A stretch of DNA of 41,407 nucleotides from Mycolicibacterium stellerae (lineage in GTDB: Bacteria > Actinomycetota > Actinomycetes > Mycobacteriales > Mycobacteriaceae), in the NCBI RefSeq assembly GCF_003719305.1, contig NZ_RARC01000044.1, forward strand, positions 1-41,407. The letters are read 5' to 3'. This document shows, piece by piece, positions 24,608 to 31,750 of the stretch. The translations under genes were made by a program, and so were the position numbers. The notes under the pieces are model-generated. The model was not told the origin of the DNA. It saw only the letters and a list, made by a program, of their open reading frames with translations, and did not search any database. Position 1 is the stretch's first letter; every line of letters begins with the position of its first letter.

Positions 24608-25383
24608 GACGCATCGAGGTCGGGCGCCCACGCCACACCGTTGATGTGGCTGCCGCCGTCGACGAACAACGTGTTGCCGGTCAGGTAGCGCGACGCGTCG
24701 CAGGCGAGGAACACGGCGACGGGCGCGATGTCGTCGTACGGGTCGCCCATCCGGCCCATGGGATTGGCCGCATCGGCCATCGCCTCAAGTTCGGGGTAGT
24801 CGCCGATCGCCCGAAAGAACGCCTGGCTCTTGGCGGCCGGGCACAGCGCGTTGACGGTGACGCCGGTCGGCGCCCACTCCCGTGCGGCGGTCCTGGTGAG
24901 TGCCCGCAGCGCCTCCTTGGCCGCGTTGTACTCCAGCGATCCGATGTGGGCGTTGACGCCGTTGAGGCTGCACATGTTGACGACGCGACCCCAGCCGCGG
25001 TCTTTCATATGCGGGAATGCGGCCCGCATCGCCCAGAACGGGCCGTAGTACCCGACTGCTATGCCTGCCGCCACCTGGTCGTCGGTTTTCTTCTCCACCC
25101 GCCCGATGCCGCCGCCGCCCCATGCGTTGTTGACGAGGACGTCGATCGCGCCGTATTCGGAAACTGCTGTGGCGACCGCGTTCTCGACCTGCTGGCGATC
25201 GGACACATCGGTGCGCACGAACAGCCCGCCGACCTGATGTGCGACGGCCCGGCCTGCGGCATCGTCGAGCTCAGCAACCACGACGCGGGCGCCCTCGTCG
25301 GCGAAACGTCGCGCGATGCCCTCGCCGATCCCGGCGCCCGCACCGGTGACCAGCGCCACCTTGCCGGTCAGTGCCCCGCTCAT
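24604..25383 (-). CDS. Short-chain dehydrogenase/reductase, last gene of the ASCH-SDR operon
   Basis: A 259-residue classical SDR. The cofactor loop is TGAGAGIGEGI, with acidic VVAELDD after beta-2 (NAD-type), then NNAWGGGG, Ser in MCSLNGVNAHI and YNAAK in LEYNAAKEALRAL. The C-terminus TGNTLFVDGGSHI is standard. The frame is open upstream, but the ATG at 25383 has GGAAAG 7 nt ahead and overlaps the previous stop (ATGA). The PAAKSQAFFRAIG segment replaces the usual PGxxxT and is unusual. Neighbours (NTF2-like protein, another SDR) are common in mycobacterial steroid, terpene or xenobiotic degradation clusters, but no pathway can be named. It is convergent with the NodB-fold gene. Confidence 0.92.
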   Translation of the reverse strand: MSGALTGKVALVTGAGAGIGEGIARRFADEGARVVVAELDDAAGRAVAHQVGGLFVRTDVSDRQQVENAVATAVSEYGAIDVLVNNAWGGGGIGRVEKKTDDQVAAGIAVGYYGPFWAMRAAFPHMKDRGWGRVVNMCSLNGVNAHIGSLEYNAAKEALRALTRTAAREWAPTGVTVNALCPAAKSQAFFRAIGDYPELEAMADAANPMGRMGDPYDDIAPVAVFLACDASRYLTGNTLFVDGGSHINGVAWAPDLDAS

Positions 25384-25859
25384 TGATTCTTTCCGATCAC
25401 GCCTGAGGACAACAGCTCTCGCGGCTCGGCGCTGCCGTCGAGCGCACGGGTTTTCCGCTCCACGATCTGCCATCGTCCGTCGAGCCGTCGCAACGTGAAG
25501 TGGTTGGCGCCCGCCCGCGCCGCGATGTACCCGTCGTCGCGGCGCAGCAGGAGCACCGACTCGCAAATCGCGATGGCGTCGTCGCCATCGATGGTGACCA
25601 CCGCGGGACCGAGGAAATGGCAACAGCCACGGCGGATCAGGCCCTGATGGGCATCGGATGCCACCATGGCGGCCACGTCGTCGCGGCTGCGCATATGCCA
25701 GCCCTCGACGTCGTAGGAACCATCCACGGCCCACAGCCCGGCGGCCGCATCGGCTTCACCGGCATCGACGAGGGGCCCGTAGGCGGCGATCATCCGTTCG
25801 ATCGCCCGCTCGTCTTCGATGTGGCGCAACCGCTTTTCGAGTTCGGCCAGTGAGCTCAC
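25380..25859 (-). CDS. SnoaL/NTF2-like fold protein
   Basis: A 159-residue protein of the SnoaL/NTF2-like cone fold. It opens with ELEKRLRHIEDERAIERMIAAYGPLVDAGE, followed by AAGLWAVDGSYDVEGWHMRSRDDVAAMV and a beta-sheet ending in NHFTLRRLDGRWQIVERKTRAL, the order seen in ketosteroid-isomerase-like and dehydratase relatives. The Tyr27 and Asp31 region may form part of the active pocket, but no catalytic residue can be assigned with confidence. It begins with a GTG at 25859, 2 nt after the upstream SDR stop, and its stop overlaps the next SDR start. Such proteins with SDRs often act on hydrophobic substrates in catabolism. Confidence 0.85.
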   Translation of the reverse strand: MSSLAELEKRLRHIEDERAIERMIAAYGPLVDAGEADAAAGLWAVDGSYDVEGWHMRSRDDVAAMVASDAHQGLIRRGCCHFLGPAVVTIDGDDAIAICESVLLLRRDDGYIAARAGANHFTLRRLDGRWQIVERKTRALDGSAEPRELLSSGVIGKNQ

Positions 25860-25861
25860 GG

Positions 25862-26653
25862 TTAGTTACCGCCTAACAGTTTCTGCATGAAGCGATGGGT
25901 GCCGAGCACCACCTTCGCACGGTCGAAATCATTGCGGCGCGCGACGTCGTCGCCGTTTCCTCCTGCGATGTACACAGGCCCGTTCGGCAGCTGTTCGAGG
26001 CCTTCGCGGGCGACCTCGACGGGTTCGGCGACCCGCATTCCCGGTACGTCGAAGTTCAGGCCGACGCGTTCCATCGCGGGCGTGCGCGTGACGCCGAGAA
26101 CCAACTCGAGCACGTGCACGTTGTAGTCCCGCAGTTCGAGCCAGAGGCCCTCGGCGAAGATCCGCCCGAACGCCTTCACGCCGCCGTAGACGGTGTGGCG
26201 CACCGACCCGAGGTAGCCCGCCATGGACCCGACCAGCAGGATGCCGCCGCGGCGGCGATCGCGCATTGGGCGCCCGTAGTGCTGCACCAGCCGCATCGCG
26301 GCACCGATGTTGAGGTCGATGACGCGTTGGAAGTCGGCCAGGTCGCCGTCGAGGAATTGCTCGCTGCAGGTGTTGGCGCCCGCGTTGTAGATCAGCAGCC
26401 CGACCTCGAGGTCTGCCGTCGCGTCGAAGAGTCCGTCGATGGCCGACGAGTCGACGAGATCGACCGCGAGGGTGCGAACTTCCACGCCATGCGCGCGGCA
26501 TTGCTCGGCGGTGTCCTCGAGCGGCCCGGATTTGCGGGCCAACAGAACCAGATTCAGACCGGCGGCGGCGAGCAGCCGAGCGAACTCGGCCCCGACGCCC
26601 TCCGAACCGCCCGCGATGACCACCCACGGCCCGTAGTTCTGCAGATCAGTCAC
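25862..26653 (-). CDS. Short-chain dehydrogenase/reductase (SDR), second gene of the operon
   Basis: A 263-residue SDR with the cofactor loop AGGSEGVGAEF, LLARKSG after beta-2 (basic, NADPH-like), YNAGAN, Ser in LVGSMAGYLG and YGGVK in HTVYGGVKAFGRIFAEGL. The C-terminal part is shorter and unlike the FabG type, ending with a predicted helix (VLGTHRFMQKLLGGN), as in SDRs that act on lipid or steroid-like molecules. It begins with a GTG at 26653 overlapping the stop of the ASCH-like gene, so it is translated with that putative regulator. It is followed after 2 nt by the SnoaL-like gene. Confidence 0.9.
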   Translation of the reverse strand: MTDLQNYGPWVVIAGGSEGVGAEFARLLAAAGLNLVLLARKSGPLEDTAEQCRAHGVEVRTLAVDLVDSSAIDGLFDATADLEVGLLIYNAGANTCSEQFLDGDLADFQRVIDLNIGAAMRLVQHYGRPMRDRRRGGILLVGSMAGYLGSVRHTVYGGVKAFGRIFAEGLWLELRDYNVHVLELVLGVTRTPAMERVGLNFDVPGMRVAEPVEVAREGLEQLPNGPVYIAGGNGDDVARRNDFDRAKVVLGTHRFMQKLLGGN

Positions 26654-27243
26654 CGCTCGATCGTGCCCTGCCGGACCAGATATGCACGCCCACGCGGTGA
26701 AATTCGGTAGCCGACATCGAGGCTGATGGTCAGGCCGAGTCCCTTGAGCTGGCGCACCCGGCGCTTGAACTTCGGTGTTTCCAGCCCGATGTGCGCGGCG
26801 AGGTCAGGAGCGCGGACGGCCTCGTTGGTGGCGATGAGCTCCAGATATTCGTGGGTCCACGCCGACCCGTCGCCTGCCGTGTCCCATCGCTTGAGGCGCG
26901 CGCTGATGGCGTCGACATCGGAGTCGCCGAGTTGGTCGTCGGCGGCGAGGTCGGGGCGTTCGTCGGGGGCGAGGTAGGACACCTCGATCGCGTAGGTATG
27001 CCGCGCCGGCCTACGGTCCAGGTCGGCCTGGGCGGACTTGGTGTCGGGATAGCCCGCGGCACGCGCCTGCGCGGCGGTCACGCGATGGCGGCCCGGGTAT
27101 TGAGTGACCGCATCGATGCGGATGGTGCCCGCCGATGTCCGTTGTGTGCCACCCGCCTTGGCGCGGGGCGCGTCCCACCGGCGCAACACAAGCGTGATGT
27201 TTCCGTTCGCGATTCCCTCGGCCGTGTCGCGGTTCAGCAGCAC
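26650..27243 (-). CDS. ASCH/PUA-like domain joined to a winged-helix domain
   Basis: A 197-residue protein in two parts. The N-terminal 100 residues resemble an ASCH/PUA-like fold: LLNRDTAEGIANGNITLVLRRW is the typical ASCH opening (a short helix then a basic strand), followed by AGTIRIDAVTQYPG and a YAIEVSYL strand. The C-terminal 75 residues (SAWTHEYLELIATNEAVRAPDLAAHIGLETPKFKRRVRQLKGLGLTIS, read as separate helices) look like a winged helix used as DNA or RNA binder, ending in GYRISPRGRAYLVRQ. ASCH domains bind RNA or modified nucleosides, so this could be an RNA-linked regulator. A GTG at 27243 follows a TAGGGT -10 by 7 nt, hence leaderless. It heads the SDR operon. Family assignment is moderate. 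Confidence 0.7.
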   Translation of the reverse strand: MLLNRDTAEGIANGNITLVLRRWDAPRAKAGGTQRTSAGTIRIDAVTQYPGRHRVTAAQARAAGYPDTKSAQADLDRRPARHTYAIEVSYLAPDERPDLAADDQLGDSDVDAISARLKRWDTAGDGSAWTHEYLELIATNEAVRAPDLAAHIGLETPKFKRRVRQLKGLGLTISLDVGYRISPRGRAYLVRQGTIER

Positions 27244-27250
27244 AGGTGTG

Positions 27251-27260
27251 ACCCTACGAT
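27251..27260. promoter_or_regulatory. Overlapping face-to-face -10 boxes for two leaderless genes
   Basis: The 10-bp ACCCTACGAT contains TAGGGT on the minus strand (27251-27256, 7 nt before the GTG at 27243) and TACGAT on the plus strand (27255-27260, 6 nt before the GTG at 27267). The two boxes share the TA at 27255-27256. The two start codons are only 23 bp apart, so RNA polymerase can occupy just one direction at a time. Confidence 0.6.
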
Positions 27261-27266
27261 CACCCG

Positions 27267-28103
27267 GTGGCTGACCGCTATGGCTCGGATGTCCTCGCCG
27301 ACAATCCGCACAAGAAACCCCGATCCGCCGAGTGCCAGGTGGAGATCGGCATGGTCGTGGAGGACGCGCAGACCGGTTATGTGGGCGCGGTGGTCCGGAT
27401 CGAGTACGGCCGAATGGAACTCGAGGACAGGAGGGGACGGCGTAAACCGTTTCCCGTCGGACCGGGTTACCTGATCGACGGCAAGCCGGTCATCCTGACT
27501 GCGCCCCGACGGGCCGCTCCCACCGCAGGCAGGCGTACCGCGTCCGGGTCGGTCGCAGTGTCGGGCGTGAAGGCCAAGGTCGCTCTGTCCAGCCGGATCT
27601 ACGTGGAGGGCCGTCACGACGCCGAACTGGTCGAGCAGGTGTGGGGTGATGATCTGCGGGTCGAGGGTGTGGTCGTCGAATACCTCGGCGGGGTCGATGA
27701 TCTGGCTGCCATCGTCGAGGAATTCGCTCCGGGGCCTGGCCGCAGGCTTGGCGTGCTGGTCGACCATCTGGTCGCCGGGTCCAAGGAGGCCCGCATCGCA
27801 GACGCGGTGCGGCGGGGTCCCGGCGGCGCGCACACGCTCGTCGTCGGCCATCCGTTCATCGACATCTGGCAGGCGGTCAAGCCGGCCAGGCTCGGCATCC
27901 CGGCGTGGCCGTCGATTCCGCGCGGTGTGGACTGGAAGCACGGCGTGTGCGATGCGCTCGGTTGGCCGCACGCCAAGCAGGCGGACATCGCACAGGCGTG
28001 GCAGCGGATCCGTGGCCGGGTGCGAGACTGGAACGACCTCGAACCGGCACTCATCGGCCGGGTCGAGGAACTGATCGACTTCGTGACGGCTCTGCATACA
28101 TGA
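27267..28103 (+). CDS. DUF3097 family protein with Toprim-like core
   Basis: A 278-residue protein of the actinobacterial DUF3097 family. The N-terminal part (about 1-85) contains VEIGMVVEDAQTGYVGAVVRIEYG and a basic EDRRGRRKPFPVGPGYLIDG, like a small beta-barrel. The second part starts RIYVEGRHDAELVEQVWGDDLR, where the Glu of YVEGRHD matches the Toprim catalytic Glu. It continues to RRLGVLVDHLVAGSKE, whose Asp lies where Toprim proteins bind metal. The fold suggests a nucleic-acid-processing role (nuclease, primase or recycling factor), but function is not known. The GTG at 27267 has a TACGAT -10 exactly 6 nt upstream (leaderless). It lies 46 nt upstream of rarA and is divergent from the ASCH-like gene. 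Confidence 0.85.
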   Translation: MADRYGSDVLADNPHKKPRSAECQVEIGMVVEDAQTGYVGAVVRIEYGRMELEDRRGRRKPFPVGPGYLIDGKPVILTAPRRAAPTAGRRTASGSVAVSGVKAKVALSSRIYVEGRHDAELVEQVWGDDLRVEGVVVEYLGGVDDLAAIVEEFAPGPGRRLGVLVDHLVAGSKEARIADAVRRGPGGAHTLVVGHPFIDIWQAVKPARLGIPAWPSIPRGVDWKHGVCDALGWPHAKQADIAQAWQRIRGRVRDWNDLEPALIGRVEELIDFVTALHT

Positions 28104-28149
28104 CGGCTCGGCCGTCGGCGAAGTCGTAGCGCCGTGGTAGAGAGAGAGC

Positions 28150-29493
28150 GTGTCCGACGGTCTATTCGACGTCCCCGGCGAGCCGACCTCGACCGGAGGC
28201 GCAGCGGGCCCCATTGGCGCCTCGAGCCCGCTGGCAGTGCGGATGCGGCCTGCGTCCCTCGACGAGGTCGTCGGGCAGGATCACCTCCTTGCGCCGAACT
28301 CGCCGATGCGCCGCCTTGTCGAGGGGTCTGGCGCGGCTTCTGTCATCCTCTACGGTCCACCGGGCACGGGTAAGACGACGCTGGCGTCGCTGATCTCACA
28401 GGCCACCGGTCGCCGGTTCGAGGCGCTGTCCGCGCTGTCGGCAGGGGTCAAGGAGGTCCGGTCCGTCATCGACGTGGCTCGCAGGGCCGCCGCATACGGC
28501 GAACAGACGGTGCTGTTCATCGACGAGGTGCACCGGTTCTCCAAGACCCAGCAGGACGCGCTGCTGTCCGCCGTCGAGAACCGGGTGGTGCTGCTGGTGG
28601 CCGCCACGACGGAGAACCCGTCGTTCTCGGTCGTCGCGCCGCTGCTTTCCCGATCGTTGATCCTGCAGTTGCAGCCGCTGACCGCCGACGACGTCCGTGC
28701 CGTCGTCACGCGCGCGATCGAAGACCCTCGCGGGTTGGCCGGCAAGGTCACGGTGACCGCCGAGGCGGAGGAACTGCTGGTGCAACTCTCCGCGGGAGAC
28801 GCGAGGCGCGCGCTGACAGCGTTGGAGGTGGCGTCCGAGGCCGGCCCAACGGTCACGGTCGAGACGATCGAGCAGTCGCTGGACAAGGCCGCGGTCCGCT
28901 ACGACCGCGACGGTGACCAGCACTACGACGTCATCAGCGCGTTCATCAAATCCGTTCGCGGTTCGGACGTCGACGCCGCCCTGCACTACCTGGCCCGCAT
29001 GCTTGTTGCGGGGGAGGACCCTCGGTTCGTCGCGCGCAGGCTGATGATTCTGGCCAGCGAGGACATCGGGATGGCAGATCCAACCGCGCTGCAGACCGCC
29101 GTCGCCGCCGCGCAGACGGTGACGCTGATCGGCATGCCGGAGGCGCAACTCACGCTTGCCCACGCCACCGTCCACCTCGCGACCGCGCCGAAGTCCAATG
29201 CCGTGACGACGGCGCTCGGCGCGGCGATGGCCGACGTCAGAGCGGGCAAGGCGGGCCTCGTTCCGCCCGCACTGCGCGACGGGCATTACTCGGGCGCCGA
29301 GGGACTCGGCAACGCGGTCGGTTACAAGTATGCCCATGACGACCCCGACGGTGTTGTGCCGCAACAATATCCGCCCGACGAGCTGGTAGGTGTGGACTAC
29401 TACAAGCCGACCAACCACGGCGCCGAACGGGAGATCTCGGGCAGGTTGGACAAGCTGCGCGCAATTATTCGCAGGACCGGCCGACGCTCTTGA
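28150..29493 (+). CDS. rarA: Replication-associated recombination protein A (RarA/MgsA), AAA+ ATPase
   Basis: A 447-residue AAA+ ATPase of the RarA/MgsA/WRNIP1 family, which acts at stalled forks. It has a leader typical of the family (LFDVPGEPTS), an AVRMRPASLDEVVGQDHLL box, Walker A GPPGTGKTT (residues 69-77), Walker B VLFIDEVHRF (Asp125, Glu126), sensor 1 AATTENPSF, an arginine-finger region, then the helical lid and tetramerisation domain. The C-terminal part includes RRLMILASEDIGMADP and DGHYSGAEGLGNAVGYKY. The GTG at 28150 is preceded by a purine-rich AGAGAGAGAG. It is co-directional with DUF3097, 46 nt upstream. The length is normal and no truncation is seen. It corresponds to Rv2559c as I recall. 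Confidence 0.96.
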   Translation: MSDGLFDVPGEPTSTGGAAGPIGASSPLAVRMRPASLDEVVGQDHLLAPNSPMRRLVEGSGAASVILYGPPGTGKTTLASLISQATGRRFEALSALSAGVKEVRSVIDVARRAAAYGEQTVLFIDEVHRFSKTQQDALLSAVENRVVLLVAATTENPSFSVVAPLLSRSLILQLQPLTADDVRAVVTRAIEDPRGLAGKVTVTAEAEELLVQLSAGDARRALTALEVASEAGPTVTVETIEQSLDKAAVRYDRDGDQHYDVISAFIKSVRGSDVDAALHYLARMLVAGEDPRFVARRLMILASEDIGMADPTALQTAVAAAQTVTLIGMPEAQLTLAHATVHLATAPKSNAVTTALGAAMADVRAGKAGLVPPALRDGHYSGAEGLGNAVGYKYAHDDPDGVVPQQYPPDELVGVDYYKPTNHGAEREISGRLDKLRAIIRRTGRRS

Positions 29494-29541
29494 GGCGCGA
29501 GCCGCTGCTTCATATTCGCATCCGTGCCGGGGGGCGGGCAG

Positions 29542-29547
29542 TATCGT
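29542..29547 (+). promoter_or_regulatory. -10 box for the leaderless 61-residue membrane protein
   Basis: TATCGT on the plus strand, then a 7-nt spacer and the GTG at 29555. There is no SD near the GTG, which fits a leaderless mRNA and supports the small gene being real. Confidence 0.5.
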
Positions 29548-29554
29548 CGCGCAC

Positions 29555-29740
29555 GTGCGCGAAGTCTGGGTGGTCGTCATTGTGTCCGGTGTTCTGGCGG
29601 CGATCGCTGTCACGGTGACAATGTGGAAAATTCACGGAGGACCGAGCGAAGTCGTCGCGACCGCGCTCGCGGCCGTCGTGTTCGTGGTCGCGGCTCTCGC
29701 CGTGGTCATCGCGGGCGTTGAGTCGTCGCGCAAGCTGTAG
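29555..29740 (+). CDS. Small two-span membrane protein, unknown
   Basis: A 61-residue protein, not recognised as any named family. Residues about 4-23 (VWVVVIVSGVLAAIAVTVT) and about 35-54 (VVATALAAVVFVVAALAVVI) form two hydrophobic helices separated by a short KIHGGPSE loop, ending in ESSRKL. The topology suggests an inner-membrane hairpin with a short loop. The frame is open upstream into the end of rarA, but the GTG at 29555 has a -10 box placed for leaderless transcription, making it the best start. It is followed 39 nt later by the ArsR operon promoter, so it is probably monocistronic. Third codon positions are strongly GC, as in real genes here. Confidence 0.6.
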   Translation: MREVWVVVIVSGVLAAIAVTVTMWKIHGGPSEVVATALAAVVFVVAALAVVIAGVESSRKL

Positions 29741-29779
29741 TTCACCGCCGGCCCTCGCTTTTCCGCCCCAGATTGATCC

Positions 29780-29830
29780 TTGACGCCTCGACGATCGCGT
29801 CGTACCGTTGTAATCAACCAACTTGTTGAT
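29780..29830 (+). promoter_or_regulatory. ArsR operon promoter with overlapping operator
   Basis: A -35 box TTGACG (29780-29785) and -10 box TACCGT (29803-29808) are 17 bp apart. Just downstream lies a perfect inverted repeat ATCAAC-CAACTT-GTTGAT (29813-29830) that would cover the start of transcription near 29815. This is the usual layout of an ArsR-type autorepressor site. The first gene would have a leader of about 64 nt. Confidence 0.65.
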
Positions 29831-29878
29831 CAAACACAAGGTTGACTATTGGAGAGTGATGGAGATGCAGACGCGCGG

Positions 29879-30211
29879 ATGGATCGCGCCTTCATGGCGC
29901 TCGCCGACCCGTTCCGTCGGGCCATTGTCGCGCGACTGTCGCGCGGACCCGCGACGGTCAACGAACTCGCCGCACCGTTCGAAATCACCAAACAGGCGGT
30001 GTCCAAGCACATTCAGGTGCTCGAGCAGGCGGGGCTGGTCACCAGGACCCGCGATGCGCAGCGCAGGCCGGTCCATCTCGACGCGGCCGCCCTGGAGAAG
30101 CTGACCGCGTGGATCGACCGATATCGGCTTGACGCCGAACGCAATTACCGCCGGCTGGACGCACTGCTGGCCGGCATGACCGACACCACAAAGAGAGGGA
30201 AGAAGCGATGA
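29879..30211 (+). CDS. ArsR-family winged-helix repressor
   Basis: A 110-residue ArsR/SmtB-type regulator. It opens FMALADPFRRAIVARLSRG, then the recognition region VNELAAPFEITKQAVSKHIQVLEQAGLV and a wing with RDAQRRPVHLD. It lacks the CxC metal-sensing cysteines of SmtB, so a metal inducer is unlikely. This subgroup is regularly paired with an SRPBCC (AHA1-like) gene, as here, and may sense a small organic ligand. A TTG at 29849 could give 10 extra residues; the ATG at 29879 is preferred because family homology begins there. Its stop overlaps the SRPBCC start (ATGA). A likely operator lies at 29813-29830 over the predicted start of transcription. Confidence 0.88.
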   Translation: MDRAFMALADPFRRAIVARLSRGPATVNELAAPFEITKQAVSKHIQVLEQAGLVTRTRDAQRRPVHLDAAALEKLTAWIDRYRLDAERNYRRLDALLAGMTDTTKRGKKR

Positions 30212-30681
30212 CGAACGCACTCAACCTGGCGGCCCCTGTCGACACCTTGGCGATGGAGTTCACCCGCGAATTCGACGCACCGGTGCAGGCGTTGTTCCGC
30301 GCACATGCCGAGCCGGATCTGGTCAAGCAGTGGCTGGGCCCGCACGGCCTGGAGATGGTGATCGAGGAGTGGAACTTCACCGGCCACGGCGGCTACCGCT
30401 ATGTGCACTCCAACGAGCACGGCGACTTCCGGTTCAACGGCACGTTTCACACCGTCCGCGAGAACGAACTCATCATCCAGACGTTCGAATTCGACGGCGC
30501 CCCGGACATGGTGAACATCGAGTTCATGTGGTTCGAGGACCTCGGCGACGGCCGCAGCCGGCTACGCGGCCGGTCGATCTGCCCGAACACCGAGGCCCGC
30601 GACGCCCTGCTGTCCTCGGGCATGGAGGGCGGCATGACCGAAGGCTACGAAAAGCTCGACGTGCTGCTGGAGTCGCTCTGA
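30208..30681 (+). CDS. SRPBCC domain (AHA1/CalC-like) protein, ArsR partner
   Basis: A 157-residue SRPBCC-fold protein of the AHA1/CalC subgroup. The N-terminus TREFDAPVQALFRAHAEPDLVKQWLGP is the classic family start (beta-1, helix, WLGP). It continues with YRYVHSNEHGDFRFNGTFHTV, IIQTFEFDG and a C-terminal GMTEGYEKLDVLLESL helix. Members bind hydrophobic ligands. The ArsR-SRPBCC operon is widespread in actinobacteria and is thought to be a ligand-response pair, though the ligand is unknown. The start overlaps the ArsR stop by 4 nt with AGAGAGGGAAG ahead. It is convergent with the cupin gene, 17 nt apart. Confidence 0.9.
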   Translation: MTNALNLAAPVDTLAMEFTREFDAPVQALFRAHAEPDLVKQWLGPHGLEMVIEEWNFTGHGGYRYVHSNEHGDFRFNGTFHTVRENELIIQTFEFDGAPDMVNIEFMWFEDLGDGRSRLRGRSICPNTEARDALLSSGMEGGMTEGYEKLDVLLESL

Positions 30682-30698
30682 GGGCAGAACCCGTGGCG

Positions 30699-31238
30699 TC
30701 AGTGCGTCGGCGGCGTCAAGCCGTACCGCGCCACGATGTCGGCCATCCACTGCGGCGATCCGTAGGTCAGGCCGTACTTGGTCGCCAGATCGATGAACTC
30801 GGGTGTTTCGTGCAGCGTCGAACCGGTGCCCGACGCCAGCAGTTCACCCAGTTCGCGGAAGTAGTTCTCGAAGCCCCCCGGTGTGATGACTTCGACGATG
30901 CGCCCGGGCTCGCTACCCGCATTCCACATGGCGTGCATCTGGCCGCGCGGCTTGGTGATGTAACCGCCTGGGCCGAGCACGACTTCGTCGTCGTCGGATC
31001 GGAATCCGATTTCTCCGGCAAGCACGAGGGAATGCTCGTCCTCATAGGTGTGTCGATGTGCCGCGGTGATCAATCCGACCGCGAAGGGATGTTCGACGAT
31101 CGCGACCAGCCCGCCGGTGGTTTGGCTGGTGAGTTTGAACGCGGCTCCGAAGCCGGGAATCGCCACGCTCTCGCCCTCGCTCGGCTGCACCACCGTCAAG
31201 ACTGCGTCCTTCGAGAAGGTCATCTTTTGATGCAACAT
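30699..31238 (-). CDS. Cupin-domain protein
   Basis: A 179-residue single-cupin protein. Cupin motif 1 is HRHTYEDEHSLVLAGEIGF and motif 2 is GGYITKPRGQMHAMWN. Between them they supply three or four His/Glu metal ligands, so it is expected to bind a metal and act as a small oxygenase, isomerase or lyase. The C-terminal PGGFENYFRELGELL extension is typical of a cupin subgroup common in mycobacteria. The start is uncertain: ATG 31238 (MLHQKMTF...) or ATG 31223 (MTFSKDA...); neither has a strong SD or a nearby -10. It is co-directional with the GlsB-like gene, 106 nt downstream of it. Confidence 0.85.
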   Translation of the reverse strand: MLHQKMTFSKDAVLTVVQPSEGESVAIPGFGAAFKLTSQTTGGLVAIVEHPFAVGLITAAHRHTYEDEHSLVLAGEIGFRSDDDEVVLGPGGYITKPRGQMHAMWNAGSEPGRIVEVITPGGFENYFRELGELLASGTGSTLHETPEFIDLATKYGLTYGSPQWMADIVARYGLTPPTH

Positions 31239-31344
31239 CGAAATCGGCGGAATGCCAAGCCTCGAAGTGGTTCTCGCCGGATATCGGTCCGAACATGAGC
31301 GAACCCGGCGGCCAGGGGGCGCCGCCGGGCTCGCTGAGTGGTGG

Positions 31345-31656
31345 CTAGCGGAACAGGCTCGAACGCCTGCGTCCGCCGACGACGCCGCCACGCCTGCGGC
31401 CCATCATCGACGAGACAAGGGCCACGCCCAGTGCTGCGACGATGACCTGCACCAGCAGCTCCAGCCAGTCGATGCCGTTGGTCACGGTCGGAATGCCGAG
31501 CGCGCGGGCGATTGCCGTGCCGAGGAAGGCTCCGACAATGCCGATCACGATGGTGACGAGCATGCCGATCGACTGCTTGCCGGGTACAAGCAGGCGGCCG
31601 AGTACACCGACCACGATGCCGATCAGAATTGCGGTGATAACGCCGGTAATGGTCAT
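31345..31656 (-). CDS. GlsB/YeaQ/YmgE-family membrane protein
   Basis: A 103-residue small membrane protein of the GlsB/YeaQ/YmgE (transglycosylase-associated) family. It shows ITGVITAILIGIVVGVLGRLLVPG, GMLVTIVIGIVGAFLGTAIA and a third segment LLVQVIVAALGVALV with many glycines, ending in a basic MGRRRGGVVGGRRRSSLFR tail that should stay in the cytosol. The family is linked to stress response, but no activity is proven. The ATG at 31656 has GGAGGAG 3 nt ahead; a longer open frame upstream is not preferred. It lies between the Rv2557-like and cupin genes, on the same strand. Confidence 0.9.
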   Translation of the reverse strand: MTITGVITAILIGIVVGVLGRLLVPGKQSIGMLVTIVIGIVGAFLGTAIARALGIPTVTNGIDWLELLVQVIVAALGVALVSSMMGRRRGGVVGGRRRSSLFR

Positions 31657-31750
31657 TTCTCCTCCAAGGAGCCGTAGTGGGGTGGAGATGAAATACCCTC
31701 GCCACGACGAAATAAACGCCCTCGTCAATCAATCGGAAGCGGGGTGGCGA

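Noticed and set aside
24604..25734. 376-codon version of the last SDR
   Set aside because: The extra N-terminal part overlaps the SnoaL-like gene in another frame and is Arg-rich; the ATG at 25383 has a good SD.
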